Position numbers and translations under genes: made by a program. A DNA stretch of 35,276 nucleotides, taken from NCBI GenBank assembly GCA_018398765.1, contig JAHBMJ010000167.1, positions 20,001 through 55,276 on the forward strand, written 5' to 3'. Positions within the stretch are counted from its first letter, which is position 1. Each line of letters opens with the position of its first letter. The notes under the pieces were generated by a model. It was not told the DNA's origin, did no database searches, and saw only the letters and a list, made by a program, of their open reading frames with translations. This DNA comes from Chromera velia. Taxonomy: Eukaryota; Sar; Chromeraceae. Shown here in pieces: positions 10,028-20,567 of the stretch.

Positions 10028-10918
10028 TTTCCTTTCTTTCTTTCTTTTTTTTTTTTTTTTCTATCTTTCTCTCTCTCTCTCTCTCTCCCTCTGTCTCCCC
10101 CTCTCTCTCTAAGAGTGTGTCCCGATTCAGGTCTCTCTCATTCACATTTCTTGCGTAACGCCATTTGACGCCCCCCTCCCTCTTGTTCTTCTCTCGCTGC
10201 TGCAGACCTTCCCTTTCCCTCTCTACGGTACTGCATCCAATCCCCCTTAATACAATCTGCACGTTCTTTGATCTAAAGAACAAAGACAAGTTGCTCTCCT
10301 CTTTCCCCTCTATCTCTTCTCTTCAAAGCATATGTCTGCATGTGGACTTGTGCGCCCCTTCTCAGATTTTGGATTCTTCTTTAATTCTTCTCTGCTCTTC
10401 TGTTTTTCTTTTTTCGTCTTTTCCTGATGCCTGCAGGCAATCCTTTGAAACTAGAAGACGACCAGACGGCCACCCTCTGCCTCCTCTTCTCATGCCTGAC
10501 GAGGTTCGGGGGGGGACACTATCTCTCACTTCCTTTTCCGCCGTGCCAGTTTTTTGGGGTTTATGACGTTTCTCTGAAGCGTTTTCTTTCTTTCTTTCTT
10601 TCTCTCTCTCTCTCTCTCTCCCTCTCTCTCTCTCTCTTTCCACTGCTCCATTCCTCTCTGTCTCCCTCTCTTTTCCTCTGCATCCCACCCCTGCTGCAAC
10701 TCTGACTCTCTGCTCTTTACGTCTCCTTTCCTCGTTCCCTTTTAACTCCCGTGAGTGTGCATTGGTGTTCCATCACTGAAGTCCTGGCACAGATGATCAT
10801 GTCGCTCCCTGTATGTCTCTGTCATTTCATGTGGAATGAATCAGTGGGACTGGGGAAATGCCGACTGTGCCGCGAAGACAGAGACAAAGAATGGGGAAAA
10901 ACATCTCTCTCTGTCTTT

Positions 10919-10950
<32 letters not shown>

Positions 10951-11654
10951 GAGGGAGAGAGAGGCGGACAGACAGATAGAAGCACTTTCTGGTTGATCGA
11001 TTCACGACATCGTTTTCCTCCGATTTTTCGTGAGTAGTAAAAACTGGAGCCCAAAACAACAAACTGCTGCCAAATTTCCCTTTGTCTCCGTCCTGCAGAT
11101 ACGGTGGTCACGGCGGTCTGGCAGGAAACTATTTTGGTGAGGGTGAGGTGCGCAACTCCCCCTTCAAGCTGCCCTCTCGAGACGCTCTGAACACATTTGA
11201 CACGATGCACAACAACCTCCAGATGACTTTAGGATTCGGATCGACCAAAAGGAGACGGGGATCCCGAAGTCAGACGCGGCACTCAACTGAAGGGGTCGGT
11301 CCCCGGCCTCTTTGGGGAGGTTGGAAGACACGTGGAAGTGGAAACAGAGAGACAACAAGGATGACCACCGGCGCCGGCTGGGGACTCTCACAGATAGACT
11401 TGGAGAGAACGCGTAGAGGGAGCCTGAAGGGAGCGCGGGAGAAGATGAGCGATTCCCAGTGGATGGAAGCAAAGCGCATGGCTACCCGGCTCTCTACCAA
11501 GTGCCCAGCCCCCTGGACGTCCACTTGTCCCACCCGAGTTGAAGGCGGGTCTTCTCTCTCTCTGGACCTCTCAGAGAGTCTTAACGCAGAAGCATCAGTC
11601 CTTTTGACTCATATTGACGATCTTCTTGACAATTTGCAGCCAGACCAAACGTAA
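8187..11654 (+). CDS. Leucine-rich-repeat protein, five exons, possible N-myristoylation
   Basis: Exons: 8187-9171, 9233-9337, 9489-9533, 10437-10503, 11099-11654 (1758 bases, 585 residues). Phases 1, 1, 1, 2 match at every junction, and the small exons restore LRR text: LFLQSNRISR joins IELVHLPMLKRLTLEG, which joins NPLKLEDDQ. Residues about 84-400 carry LRRs of the LxxLxLxxNxIxxLP type, a protein-binding scaffold. The C-terminal 185 residues are basic and Ser/Gly-rich with no recognised domain. The start at 8187 gives MGGGASSPQRK, a good N-myristoylation signal, which suggests membrane attachment. The frame is also open upstream to ATG 8019. Intron 1 could instead be 9156-9228 (GCAG acceptor). 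The final TAA lies inside AC|GTAAGT, a perfect donor, so another exon may follow. Partner unknown. Confidence 0.78.
9397..9433 (+). repeat. (GA)n microsatellite in LRR intron 2
   Basis: An alternating GA tract of roughly 36 bases occupies much of the 151-base second intron (9338-9488), between the donor and the TTGCAG acceptor. Confidence 0.9.
9611..10095 (+). repeat. Long (TTTC)n/(TTTTC)n/(TTTCC)n polypyrimidine tract in LRR intron 3
   Basis: About 480 bases of near-pure pyrimidine on the sense strand, mixing TTTC, TTTTC and TTTCC units with T-runs and a CT-rich end. It sits inside the 903-base intron 9534-10436. Polypurine/polypyrimidine mirror tracts of this length can adopt triplex (H-DNA) forms; that is general knowledge, not shown here. 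The open frames through it are artefacts of the repeat. Confidence 0.95.
10588..10640 (+). repeat. (TTTC)n(TC)n microsatellite in LRR intron 4
   Basis: A pyrimidine repeat follows the donor at 10504 by about 80 bases. A second tract, (GACA)n at 10919-10948, lies in the same 595-base intron before the CCTGCAG acceptor at 11098. Confidence 0.9.
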
Positions 11655-13371
11655 GTCTGACTAAGTCAAGATTATATGTTAAAAAACTTAAAAATATTGC
11701 ATATGAAATGTAGTATAACAACCAGATACAACCTGCTTCCAACGCCATCTATATTAGAACCTAGATTAGAACATCTTTTACACATGTTGCGCAAGCGTTT
11801 TTACTCAGTTTTTTAAATTAACAGCTAGGCTATAACTGGAACCTATATATACCGCTTTTTTCCTAGTTTTTTTCTTCTTCAATTGTTTTTTTTTTAATTT
11901 AAATGTCGATCAGGCACCTCTAAACCCCGTTTTACATGACGTAGTCATATCTTGGCTTTGCATTCTTAAATAAATTTTTGTTCAACTTTCAAAGAAGATT
12001 GTTTTTTAATTTAGCACACAAAAAACGAATTACTAGTTTTCTCCTCCCTAGCTCACAAACCTATAACATTAAAATGAATCAAGCAACGATCACATTTACA
12101 CGGAACAAATCAATCAATGATTCGGCTAGTGATTCGGACAATCAATCAAAACCAAGTTTCAATTTTGCCTAGCTACAACTTTACGACTTTTTTCATGATA
12201 AGATCCCGATCGATGCATGCCAATGCACAACCGAAGTTCAACAACATTCAAAGTTGTCTATAGACCATTCTCCTTTGAATGCGTCGGAGATTGAGTCCTT
12301 TCTGATCGCAGTGTGCTTCAGTATGGCAAAATGATTTTGTCTGAACTTCGACTCTCGATCAAAGTCCAAAAAGTGGGAGATTGGGGAGAGGAGATCTGTT
12401 CGCGGCCGCCCCACAGCTCTCAATCGTTCAGTGATCAACGGTCAGTGCATGACCATTGAAAATTAAGCGAACAGACTCGAGAAGCAAAAGGGCAAAGACC
12501 GCTCACTTGCTGCTGATGGATCAAAGGCAGCGCGCGCAGATGTCTGCGTTTAACGCCGCCCCTTCGTGAGAACAGCCTTTTCACTCTATTGCTCTGCATC
12601 AATCCCTGTTTTCTTTTACCGAGTGCCCTCCCTTGATGCATACACAAACGTATGCACCTCCAAACCGAGAGAGACGTCAAATCAGCCGGGCGGTTCACGC
12701 TGGTCAAGAACTGCGCCGAGAGCTACACGCTTGCAACACACTATGCCGTCGCTCTGGACGCAACAAAAAACTCACGCTCACAAGGAATGCACCTATCAAA
12801 CACACACATGAGGGGAGCCCTCGGTCGTTCTGTTTGGAGAAGCCAACGCGCAAGGATCTCCCGCCTGACTGACCAGCATCTCATCAATCGATAAAAGGAA
12901 GCAGGAACACACACAGTCGAAAACTGAATCTTTTCAGAGCAACTCAACTCTCCATGCAAGGAGCCAAACCCTTGCTTGCTTGCTTGCTACCTGTCTGTCT
13001 GCCCGCGTGGCTGACAGACAACGCATGGCTGAAAGAATAAAGCCCTCCCCCTCGCTTCCTGCCGCCCGCCTCAAAGGTTGCTATCGGTGCGTCTCTCTTT
13101 AAATATCTCTCGACAAGCACCTTTTCTTTCCTATCGTCATGTCTGCGAGACGTATCTGCACATTCCTCGGCTGATCTCGAGACGTCGTTTGATGCGAGTT
13201 GCTTTTCTGTTCCCATGTCTCGATATCTGAATCCCTCCTTCTTCGTTGATTGCGCAGAGGGAAGGAGAAAGAACAAGGACGACCTTCAGGAACATTTATT
13301 TCTTCAACCCACGTGCTCGTGTTTCTTCCTTCTGCGGGCGGCAAAGCAGCTGCAGGGTGGAGGGCTTAACG
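11655..13371. other. Convergent spacer between the LRR and PUB genes
   Basis: This lies between two gene 3' ends. AATAAA at 11969-11974 could serve the LRR transcript. Minus-strand AATAAA near 13295-13300, about 75 bases beyond the PUB stop, could serve the PUB transcript. The central part (12200-13050) is less AT-rich, with several overlapping short frames on both strands, none with a motif or splice support. A short (TTGC)n run is at 12973-12987. I call no gene. Confidence 0.5.
13295..13300 (-). terminator. Probable polyadenylation signal of the PUB gene
   Basis: Minus-strand AATAAA lies about 75 bases downstream of the stop codon at 13372-13374. The distance and hexamer fit a eukaryotic poly(A) signal. 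Confidence 0.5.
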
Positions 13372-16300
13372 TCAGCCTCTACGGGCGGGTTGAGGAAGGT
13401 CACTCATCCCCTTGATGTTCGATCGACGGGGGGGCTGCTCTCTGATGGGGGGACGGCGGGAAGATCCACTGCTTCCACTACCTCCACCCCCACCAAACAG
13501 GTTATTGAAAAAACCGCCAATACCCCCACCGCCACCTCCTCCACCGCCGCTTGGAGGACGGGGCGCACCCCCTCCGGAGCCGTCAGTCAGGCGCGTGTAG
13601 CCATTTGCGTTTCGCTTCCCTTCGTCTGAAGGATACTGATCAATCCCCCCCCCTCCATTCAGGTATCGCTCTCGTTGCGCTTCTCTGATGGCCTTCAGGT
13701 CTTCCTGTCCTTGGTCTTGCTTGGCAGAGTGGTCGTCTCTCTTCTTGAAATCAAACGCACTCTTCCCTCCCTTCCCACAAACACCCGAGGATGCCGAAGC
13801 CGCCCCTCTGCTGGCAGCTCCGTCGCTTTGCGCACTCGTGGCAGACTGTGCAAGAGACCTGTTGCTGCTGTTTTGGGGAAGGGGGGGCGCAGAGGGAGGA
13901 GGCACGAGGGAACGCTGGATACGGCCGTCGGCAGTCACCGTGGTTGCTGCAGCAGCTCCGGCTGGAGCAGCAGCGGGTTGGCCTGCTCCTGTGGGTCCTG
14001 TGGAGGGTGCGGCCTTGACCTCTTCCTGAAAGAAAGCGTGGATTCAAAAAAGAAGAATGAAGAGAGAGAGGCAGAGAGATCGAGGCACACACACAGATGT
14101 CATGCAGTGAGGAAAAAGAAGGAAGGAAGAAAAGGAAAACCCACCGGCCCCGTTTGCCGTTAATTCTCCGTCTCCCTCAAAAACGCCCATGTACACATAT
14201 GCAACAATCAAATGCGGATGAACATGTAAACATCTGAGTGACAACTAAATGGGAAAAGGGGAGACTTAAAAGGGCGGCAGGAGAGACAGGCATCAGATCT
14301 GGAGAATCCCAGGAAAGGCCCTTCATGAAGACCCGGCCAGATATAGAGACTCAGTAATTGATTCCCCCCGAGGATCCCATTGCTCTCATCCATCCATCCA
14401 TCCATCCATCCATCCCACATGATGAATTAAACCTTGACACTCTCAGGCAAGCACGGCTTCCCCCCCCCGACTTTTCGCTCTCGGTGCCCCTATCTTTCTC
14501 TATCTCTGTCTCCCCACCTCTCTGACTGCCGATCTGCCTTGCTACTGGGCTGCCTACTTGCCTGCCTTCCTCCCCGTTCATCCATCCATCTATATGTCTA
14601 TTTATCTATCCATCCATCCATCCATCCATCCATCCCACATGATGAATTAAACCTTGACACTCTCAGGCAAGCACGGCTCCCCCCCCCGACTTTTCGCTCT
14701 CGGTGCCCCTATCTTTCTCTATCTCTGTCTCCCCACCTCTCTGACTGCCGATCTGCCTTGCTACTGGGCTGCCTACTTGCCTGCCTTCCTCCCCGTTCAT
14801 CCATCCATCTATATGTCTATCTATCCATCCATCCATCTCTCTGTCTATCTATCCATCCATCCATCCATCCATCCATCCATCCATCCATCCATCCAGTTGA
14901 CAGAAACACATACCCACCCACCCACCCGTCTATCTGTCTATTCATCTATCCATCTATCCATCCATCCATCTATCCATCTATCCATCCACTTATCCATTTA
15001 TCCATCCATCCATCCGTCCATCCATCCATCCATCCATCCATCCATCCATCCAGTTGACAGAAACACATACCCNTCCATCCATCCCACATGATGAATTAAA
15101 CCTTGACACTCTCAGGCAAGCACGGCTCCCCCCCCCGACTTTTCGCTCTCGGTGCCCCTATCTTTCTCTATCTCTGTCTCCCCACCTCTCTGACTGCCGA
15201 TCTGCCTTGCTACTGGGCTGCCTACTTGCCTGCCTTCCTCCCCGTTCATCCATCCATCTATATGTCTATCTATCCATCCATCCATCTCTCTGTCTATCTA
15301 TCCATCCATCCATCCATCCATCCATCCAGTTGACAGAAACACATACCCCCCCACCCCCCCATATAATTACCGACCGGGAACGTCTCGATGATGGCCGCAA
15401 TTATGTCGTTGTTCTCTGCAACTACATCTAGGTCTGCCTCCTCAGGAAGCTCGAAACCCTCAGCCGTCTGCAGGGAGTTCCGTTGACAATAAAGTGCATG
15501 CGCATGCATGCAGGTGGAGACAGGAAGGAAAAGGATGTGGTCATCTGGAGAAGCCCTGTATTCCTCTTTGTGTTTCCTTCCTTCCTTTCTTTGGTTTCTG
15601 CTTCCTTCCTTCCTTTTTCCACTCACGCTTTCCTTCCCTCCTTCTTTCTTCCTTCCGTTCTCCCTCCCTCTCCCACCCTCTCCCGTACTGTCCCAGCCCT
15701 CTCTTTTCCTTTTTTTTCTTCCTTCCCTCTTTTCCCATTCTCTCGTCGTTTCGCCCGATGTTCTCCTTTTCTCTCTGCCTCTTTCTCTCTCCCGCTCTTT
15801 GTTGCTCTCTTCCTCCTCTCCCTCCGCCCACCTCTATCTCCGAGTATCTACCCCTTCATCCATCGATCCATCTGCCTCTCTCCTGGCGAGGAGCGAATGC
15901 CACTGAAGAAAAAAACATCCCAGCACTGTCGTCTGCAACCATCCAGTTTGCTTTCTCCCTCCCTCCCACCTTCCCTTGAACCTTCATCCCCCGTCAACTG
16001 ACCTCCGTGAATCCAGAAAGACGCAAAATTTTCACGAACGCATCACCCGCCCTCGATCCATTCAAAAGAAGCTGCAGGACGGGACAAGAGGGAAAGAAAT
16101 GTCGAGAGAGACACACATTCAAGAAGAGCAGACGAAACATCTTCGACGTGGAAAAAAAAACGTCCTAGGGGCACCTTCGTATGCAGAAATCCTCTCCGTT
16201 TCATTCAGCCAGTCAACAGCTTTGACAGAAGAACCGCATGAGTAGGTCTCAGTGTCTGCAAATTCCTTTCCAAACGTCTAAAAAAAATTCATCCATCCGA

Positions 16301-16950
16301 CGCCGTGCACTCATCGGGTCGACCCTTCATTTACTTTCTTTGTCCATCCACCCATCACTCGGCTGACCTTCGCCTTGATCGTTGCATTGGATGTCTTCAC
16401 AACTCGAAACTTCTTCTCGGTGGGGTTCTTCAAAATGCTGCAGACAAGATGGAGGCGGGTGAGCACTGCCATCATGCTATTATGCTATATATCGTCGATC
16501 CGTCTACCTGCCTGCCTTCCTGTCTTGGCTGCCAGACTAAGACTTTCTGTAGAGGAAGTTCTGTTGCTCCGGTGTTCAATGAAAAGAGACCCCATCTTTC
16601 TCTTTGGTCTGACTTTCTTCCAGGCAATGCAATGGCGGCATCCTTGCCTTTGTTCATTGCCCCGTTCCTGCCTCCCAGTCAGCCTTCCACCCACACCCCC
16701 GGGCTCTATTCCCGCCTGCCCTGACTCCTTCATCGACATTACCCGTCCCCCACTGACGCAAGCACACCCTCCTGCGTGTCCTACAATCGACTTCCGATAC
16801 CGCTCTCCGCATTCCAAAAACTGAATGCAGACTCAAGCGTCTCCGGGTACTCACTCACTTTGTCAAAAGCTTCTGCAAGATTTTGAAGGCGTCATGCTTG
16901 GTCTGGTCAGACTCAGCCACCACAGAGATCTCGTTCAAGATCTCCTCCAT
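13372..16950 (-). CDS. PUB (PUG) domain protein with Gly-rich C-terminus
   Basis: Five exons on the minus strand: 16950-16859, 16437-16368, 16071-16003, 15467-15375, 14025-13372 (978 bases, 325 residues). Phases 2, 0, 0, 0 agree and the joins rebuild one domain. [15 protein letters not shown] spans exons 1-2 and [14 protein letters not shown] spans exons 2-3, followed by [12 protein letters not shown] and [18 protein letters not shown]. This order (helical lead, NILxNPxExKYR-like motif, SNxTI, then LLxxG...LxxxGF) is that of PUB domains, which bind the p97/VCP C-terminus in PNGase and UBX proteins. The rest is Ala/Pro-rich, then charged ([15 protein letters not shown]), then nearly pure Gly around an IGGFFNNLF core. 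No transglutaminase, UBX or thioredoxin domain is seen. The last intron could also be spliced 15371/14021 with a one-residue change. Likely role: p97 adaptor. Confidence 0.8.
14409..15345. repeat. Triplicated 220-base unit with (CATC)n/(TCCA)n tracts in PUB intron 4
   Basis: A unit containing GATGAATTAAACCTTGACAC begins at 14421, 14641 and 15090. Copies 1 and 2 are exact tandem neighbours (period 220). Copies 2 and 3 share a longer 3' part with a GTTGACAGAAACACATACCC motif (about 14896, 15053, 15330). Copies are nearly identical, so the expansion is recent. Between them lie long CCATCCAT/CTATCTAT arrays. The single N at 15073 falls inside the array, so the copy number here may be an assembly compromise. 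All of it is intronic (15374-14026). Confidence 0.9.
15073..15073. other. Ambiguous base (N) in tandem array
   Basis: The one unresolved base in the window. It interrupts the CCCACCCA/TCCATCC junction between array copies and likely marks a place where reads could not be joined uniquely. Confidence 0.9.
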
Positions 16951-17760
16951 GACGCTGCCGCTGTGCTGCCGGCACACGCCAAACCAGAGTCTCCACTACT
17001 TTCTTCCGTGAGCTGATACAGACTGATGTACAATCACGCTGCCCAGTGTCACCCCCAGTTGAGCAACCACAGAGGCAGCAATGAAGGTGCTCGGGGAACG
17101 TACGTCTGGGCCTGGCTTTCTGTCTGTTCTGGGAGCGTACACAGGCACTGAGCTTATATATCACTGCATGCACTTCTTCAGACCCGGCCGAAGCAGCGGA
17201 ATTATATGAGTTACAGTCCGTCTACGCAAATCGGGTATTTAGCTCGGCCTGTTGCTCGCCCTGGCCCCGGAAAGCGAGCGAAAGCGCTATGGCCCCGGAA
17301 AGCGAAGCGGGGGGCACTTAGAAAACAGAAATACCCCAGCCCACGTGCACGCTGGCCGGCGTGCGTCAATCGTGAAGTTCTCATTTTTCTTGCTTTCCGG
17401 GGCCGTTCGCAAGCTTGCTTGCGTCAGATAGCTAAGATTGTGCAACTGCATGCAAAGCTGATTTTGAAGCTTCAACTGTCGCAGTGGATTCTCCTGTGAT
17501 CTGGCCGGAACGATGATCGATCATTGCTCAAGTACATGCAAACTGATCGAGTCCGCATACCAACACTGAGCACAGTTTCAAAAGCTGCGTCCTCATTGAA
17601 GACTCTTGACGGATTTTTTCTGGGGGCCTCACGTCTGCTGTCTTTTATCAACCGGTCTGACCGTAGAAAGTTCCGGTCCCATTTGCACCCTCACCTTCCC
17701 GTGTAGCAATCGCCTGATTTGATTGAGATCTGGACGGAAGGCGGTCAGAGCCTATTAATC
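16951..17760. promoter_or_regulatory. Divergent promoter region of the PUB and DSS1/SEM1 genes
   Basis: 810 bases separate the two start codons, which point away from each other. Inside are two forward copies of GGCCCCGGAAAGCGA (17263-17277, 17291-17305) and one inverted GCTTTCCGGGGCC (17392-17404). The motif is GC-rich and CCGGAA-containing, a plausible transcription-factor site, though no factor can be named. No protein-like frame is convincing here; an upstream non-coding exon of either gene is possible. Confidence 0.5.
17263..17404. promoter_or_regulatory. Three copies of GGCCCCGGAAAG motif
   Basis: Two direct copies 28 bases apart (17263, 17291), each continuing to GCGA, and one inverted copy 100 bases on (17392-17404). 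The same core occurs at 32074-32085 in the other head-to-head promoter of this window. A related but reversed CTTCCGGGGCC occurs in the 5' LTR near 5247. Confidence 0.45.
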
Positions 17761-18968
17761 ATGGCCGCCTCGAAGCAAGGACAGGATGAGCGGATGGGCG
17801 CATCCAATGGGGCGTCTCCTCCGGCAGCCCCCGAGAACACCTTCGAGGACGAGGATGACTTTGAAGAATTTGAGCGTTGTGGTCAGTCGGTTAGTTCAGG
17901 GTCCAGATGATCATGAGTGCCCTCCCTCTGTTTCTCGTATGGCTTTCAAAGTTCAGGTAGCTCAGAGTTGTGTTGCCCAGATGAGGGCTGGAGAAAACGT
18001 AGAAATGAAGTGGAAAGGCGGACTTCAGAAAAGCAGAGTGACATCCTCTCCGATGAAAGAACGAAAATGATAAGTGGACTGCTTGCTCTTCCTGCTGATC
18101 AATCAATTGGGATTTCTGCAGACTACAAAGACGACAACGTGAAGCACGACCTCGGGACCTGGAATAATGCTTGGGATGCAGCAGGTGGGCTGAGTCCAGA
18201 ACCGTCTCTTTTCGTGTGCCGTTGTCTCTGCGTATCTGCCCGCCTGCCCGGTCTTTTTTATTTTTCGCCTGGCTGTGCCTGCCTTGTCGTTCCTCACCGA
18301 TGTTTCTGCTTCTTCCCCCCATGCATACCTCTCTGCCGTCCTGCCTTTTCTGTCCGTCTGTCGGCTGTCTGTGCCCCTGCCTTTCTCTGTGCCCATCTGT
18401 TTCTGATTGTGTTTTGCTTGTTGTCTGGTCATGCCTGTCCGTCTTTCTCTACTCGTATGTATGTGTCTGTTCTGTGATGGAAAGGAAACAGGGGGGGAGG
18501 AAGAACGGCAGAAAGGGCACAAGAAAGAAAAGACAGCAAGGACAAATACAAAACAAGAAAACGAACGAGGGAAGGAGAGAGAGAGAGAGACGAGGGAAGG
18601 GGAGAGAGAGAGAGAGACGAGGGAAGGGGAGAGAGAGAGAGAGAGAGAGAGAGAGATCGAAGGAGAGAGAGAGAGGGAGGGAGAGAGAAACAGTCAGAAA
18701 GGAAGGAAAGAAAGGAAGGGTGGAATGCAAAAAAAGAAACGGTGAAAAAAAGAAAAAACAAACAAAGAAAGGGAGAAAGAGAGAAGAAATAGAAGGGAAC
18801 ATAGAAAAGGATGCAGACACAAAGGGAGGAGGGAAAAAGGAAGTGCAGACGAAAGAAAATGAAAGGGGAAGAGTGGAATAGTCGACGGAAAGAAGTTGTG
18901 CTGCTAGACATGGAGACTGTGAGGGAAGGAGGGGCTGACTCGAAGAAACGCAAGAACTCACGCAGACG

Positions 18969-19012
<44 letters not shown>

Positions 19013-19268
19013 GTGTGCGCGCGCGCGCGTGCGTGCACCAGTTGAGATGAATTCTTTTTGGATTCTCACATAGATTGCGTTAGTTCCCTCTCATCCCCTC
19101 TCTGCCATGATCGTTGCAGGCTGGGACGATGAGGACCCTCATGACGAGTTCACCAGGCAGCTGAAAGCCGAATTGGACAGGCAGCTGAAGGTCGAGTACG
19201 ACAAAGCCCTTCAGAAAAGGAAAGGAGTGCAGCCAAACAGACCAGCTGGAGGCCCGGCGACCAACTAA
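17761..19268 (+). CDS. SEM1: 26S proteasome lid subunit DSS1/SEM1 homologue
   Basis: Exons 17761-17881, 18122-18184 and 19120-19268 (333 bases, 110 residues), both introns phase 1. The protein is a small acidic chain. Residues about 30-40 hold EDEDDFEEFERC, matching the first DSS1 acidic binding patch (DDEFEEF). Then come the Trp motifs WNNAW and GWDDED, and the C-terminal helix HDEFTRQLKAELDRQLK, matching the DSS1 WDDD...DDFSxQLRAEL signature. DSS1 stabilises the proteasome lid (Rpn3/Rpn7) and also acts in BRCA2 and TREX-2 complexes. This copy is longer than human (70) or yeast (89) because of a Ser/Gly/Pro-rich N-terminus, a spacer between the patches and a basic C-terminal tail (QKRKGVQPNRP). 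ATG 17761 follows an in-frame open stretch but has the best context and begins the conserved composition. Confidence 0.88.
18560..18700 (+). repeat. (GA)n-rich purine tract in DSS1 intron 2
   Basis: Polypurine sequence dominates 18480-18880 of the 935-base intron 18185-19119, with pure GA runs at 18575-18690 and a short internal repeat CGAGGGAAGGGGAGAGA. The first 290 bases of the intron are instead pyrimidine-rich (CTGTCTGCC-like). Confidence 0.9.
18970..19036 (+). repeat. (GT)n(GC)n alternating purine-pyrimidine tract
   Basis: A GT run of about 34 bases, then GTATGTATGTGTGTGCGCGCGCGC, lies 85-150 bases before the last DSS1 acceptor. Such alternating tracts are prone to Z-DNA and to slippage. 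Confidence 0.9.
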
Positions 19269-19273
19269 TTAAA

Positions 19274-19280
19274 CGAATAA
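19274..19280 (+). terminator. Probable polyadenylation signal of DSS1
   Basis: AATAAA follows the TAA stop (19266-19268) by only six or seven bases, inside ACGAATAAAGGCGG. A very short 3' UTR would result; a later signal is possible. Confidence 0.45.
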
Positions 19281-19755
19281 AGGCGGGAATACGTTCATAG
19301 TCCGGGTCATTGAATTTCAGCTCTGACAGGCTTGACGCTTCAGCTGATGGATGCTTATGCTTCTAGCTAAGATTGACTTGCTTTATCTATCATTATCTTG
19401 CAAAAAAATAACATCAATTTAAGCTAGTGAGTAAGCTAGTAGTTAAGTTTAATTATCTTGAACAAGATCTTAAAGTTTGTGCCAGTGTTTAGGATTATTT
19501 TAGGATTAGGATTGATTGATTGATTGATTTATACCCAGAAGATTGGCCTCCCGGCCCAATGCCTAGCGCAATGCCGAATGTCCGAATGTTGTTGTCGAAT
19601 CTATCATGATAGGGCTAGATCTATAAGGCGTATACTAGTATGCACTATAATAGACTATAAAAAGAGAAAAAAAAAAATATTTTTTGCTATTGTTTTCCAG
19701 AGAGACGCGATCGTCTTTTTGTCTGGTCTCTCTATTCGGCGGCGAACTCTCTAGC
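19281..19755. other. Spacer after DSS1
   Basis: AT-rich spacer with a (GATT)n run at 19510-19528 and no protein-like frame. It ends at the TA that borders the outermost inverted-repeat element. Confidence 0.5.
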
Positions 19756-20567
19756 TAGGCTACCCACATTTTAAAAAAAAAGGAAATTGAGCTAAAAACC
19801 TAATTAATTTTTTTTTTTTTTTTTCATTTTCGACGTTCACATCTTGGTCAGAGTTGTTAAGTCCCGACAAACCTCAGTACCGAAATCCGATACCGACCCC
19901 CCGATCCGAAATTTTTCGGTACTTTTGGTACCTTTTCGATACTTTCGGTACCGGCTTTTTTACATATTCAAAACAGGTTTTTAGAACTCTTTACAGACTG
20001 TTTATACGCCGTTAGGACACTGGAATGCTCAAAGATGACTAGCATAAACTTTTGATGTCTAATTTGAAGCGCGAGGGGGGGGTGCGCGCCTGTATGGGCC
20101 GCGGCGTGCGGGCCTTGGGCCGCGCATTGTATGTGTCTCGCGTATCCTTAGTGACCATGTTTGATTTGATTTGATTTGATTTGATTTGATTTGAGGTAGG
20201 GCTTAAGCTCAAATCAAATATCTAGTCAGGGAGGACCTAGTGTTTAAAGACCTATCAAATATGATCAAATATTTGATCAATATGACTTTCAACCTCAAAT
20301 ATGAAGGTCCCAAAAAAACTTTTGCAAGTACCGATCCATCACGCATGCTGATTCAAATGAAAAAACCTAAATCTTGATGGTTTGCTCTCAAAAAAAAAAT
20401 GTTTTGAGCTGCACTGAAATTGACGTTTCATCCCTTTTTACTTCATGCAGAGGTAAACCGATCAGCTGAACGTTTTTCCGAACAGCTGTGTTGACTTTTC
20501 TGGTGCTGGAACATCTTTTACGGCCCCCTTTTTGAGCATCTGCAAACATTTTACACCCCGCAAAGAC

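Noticed and set aside
9365..10289. Long frames of FLSF or KERK repeats on both strands
   Set aside because: They are translations of the TTTC/GAAA tract inside an intron, open only because the repeat lacks stop codons.
14434..15431. 207- and 145-codon plus-strand frames rich in HPSI
   Set aside because: They translate the CATC array and its 220-base repeats, which lie in the PUB-gene intron on the other strand.
18171..18881. 236-codon frame over DSS1 intron 2
   Set aside because: First half Cys/Leu/Ser from CTGTCTGCC repeats, second half Lys/Arg/Glu from GA repeats; it is intronic and has no domain.
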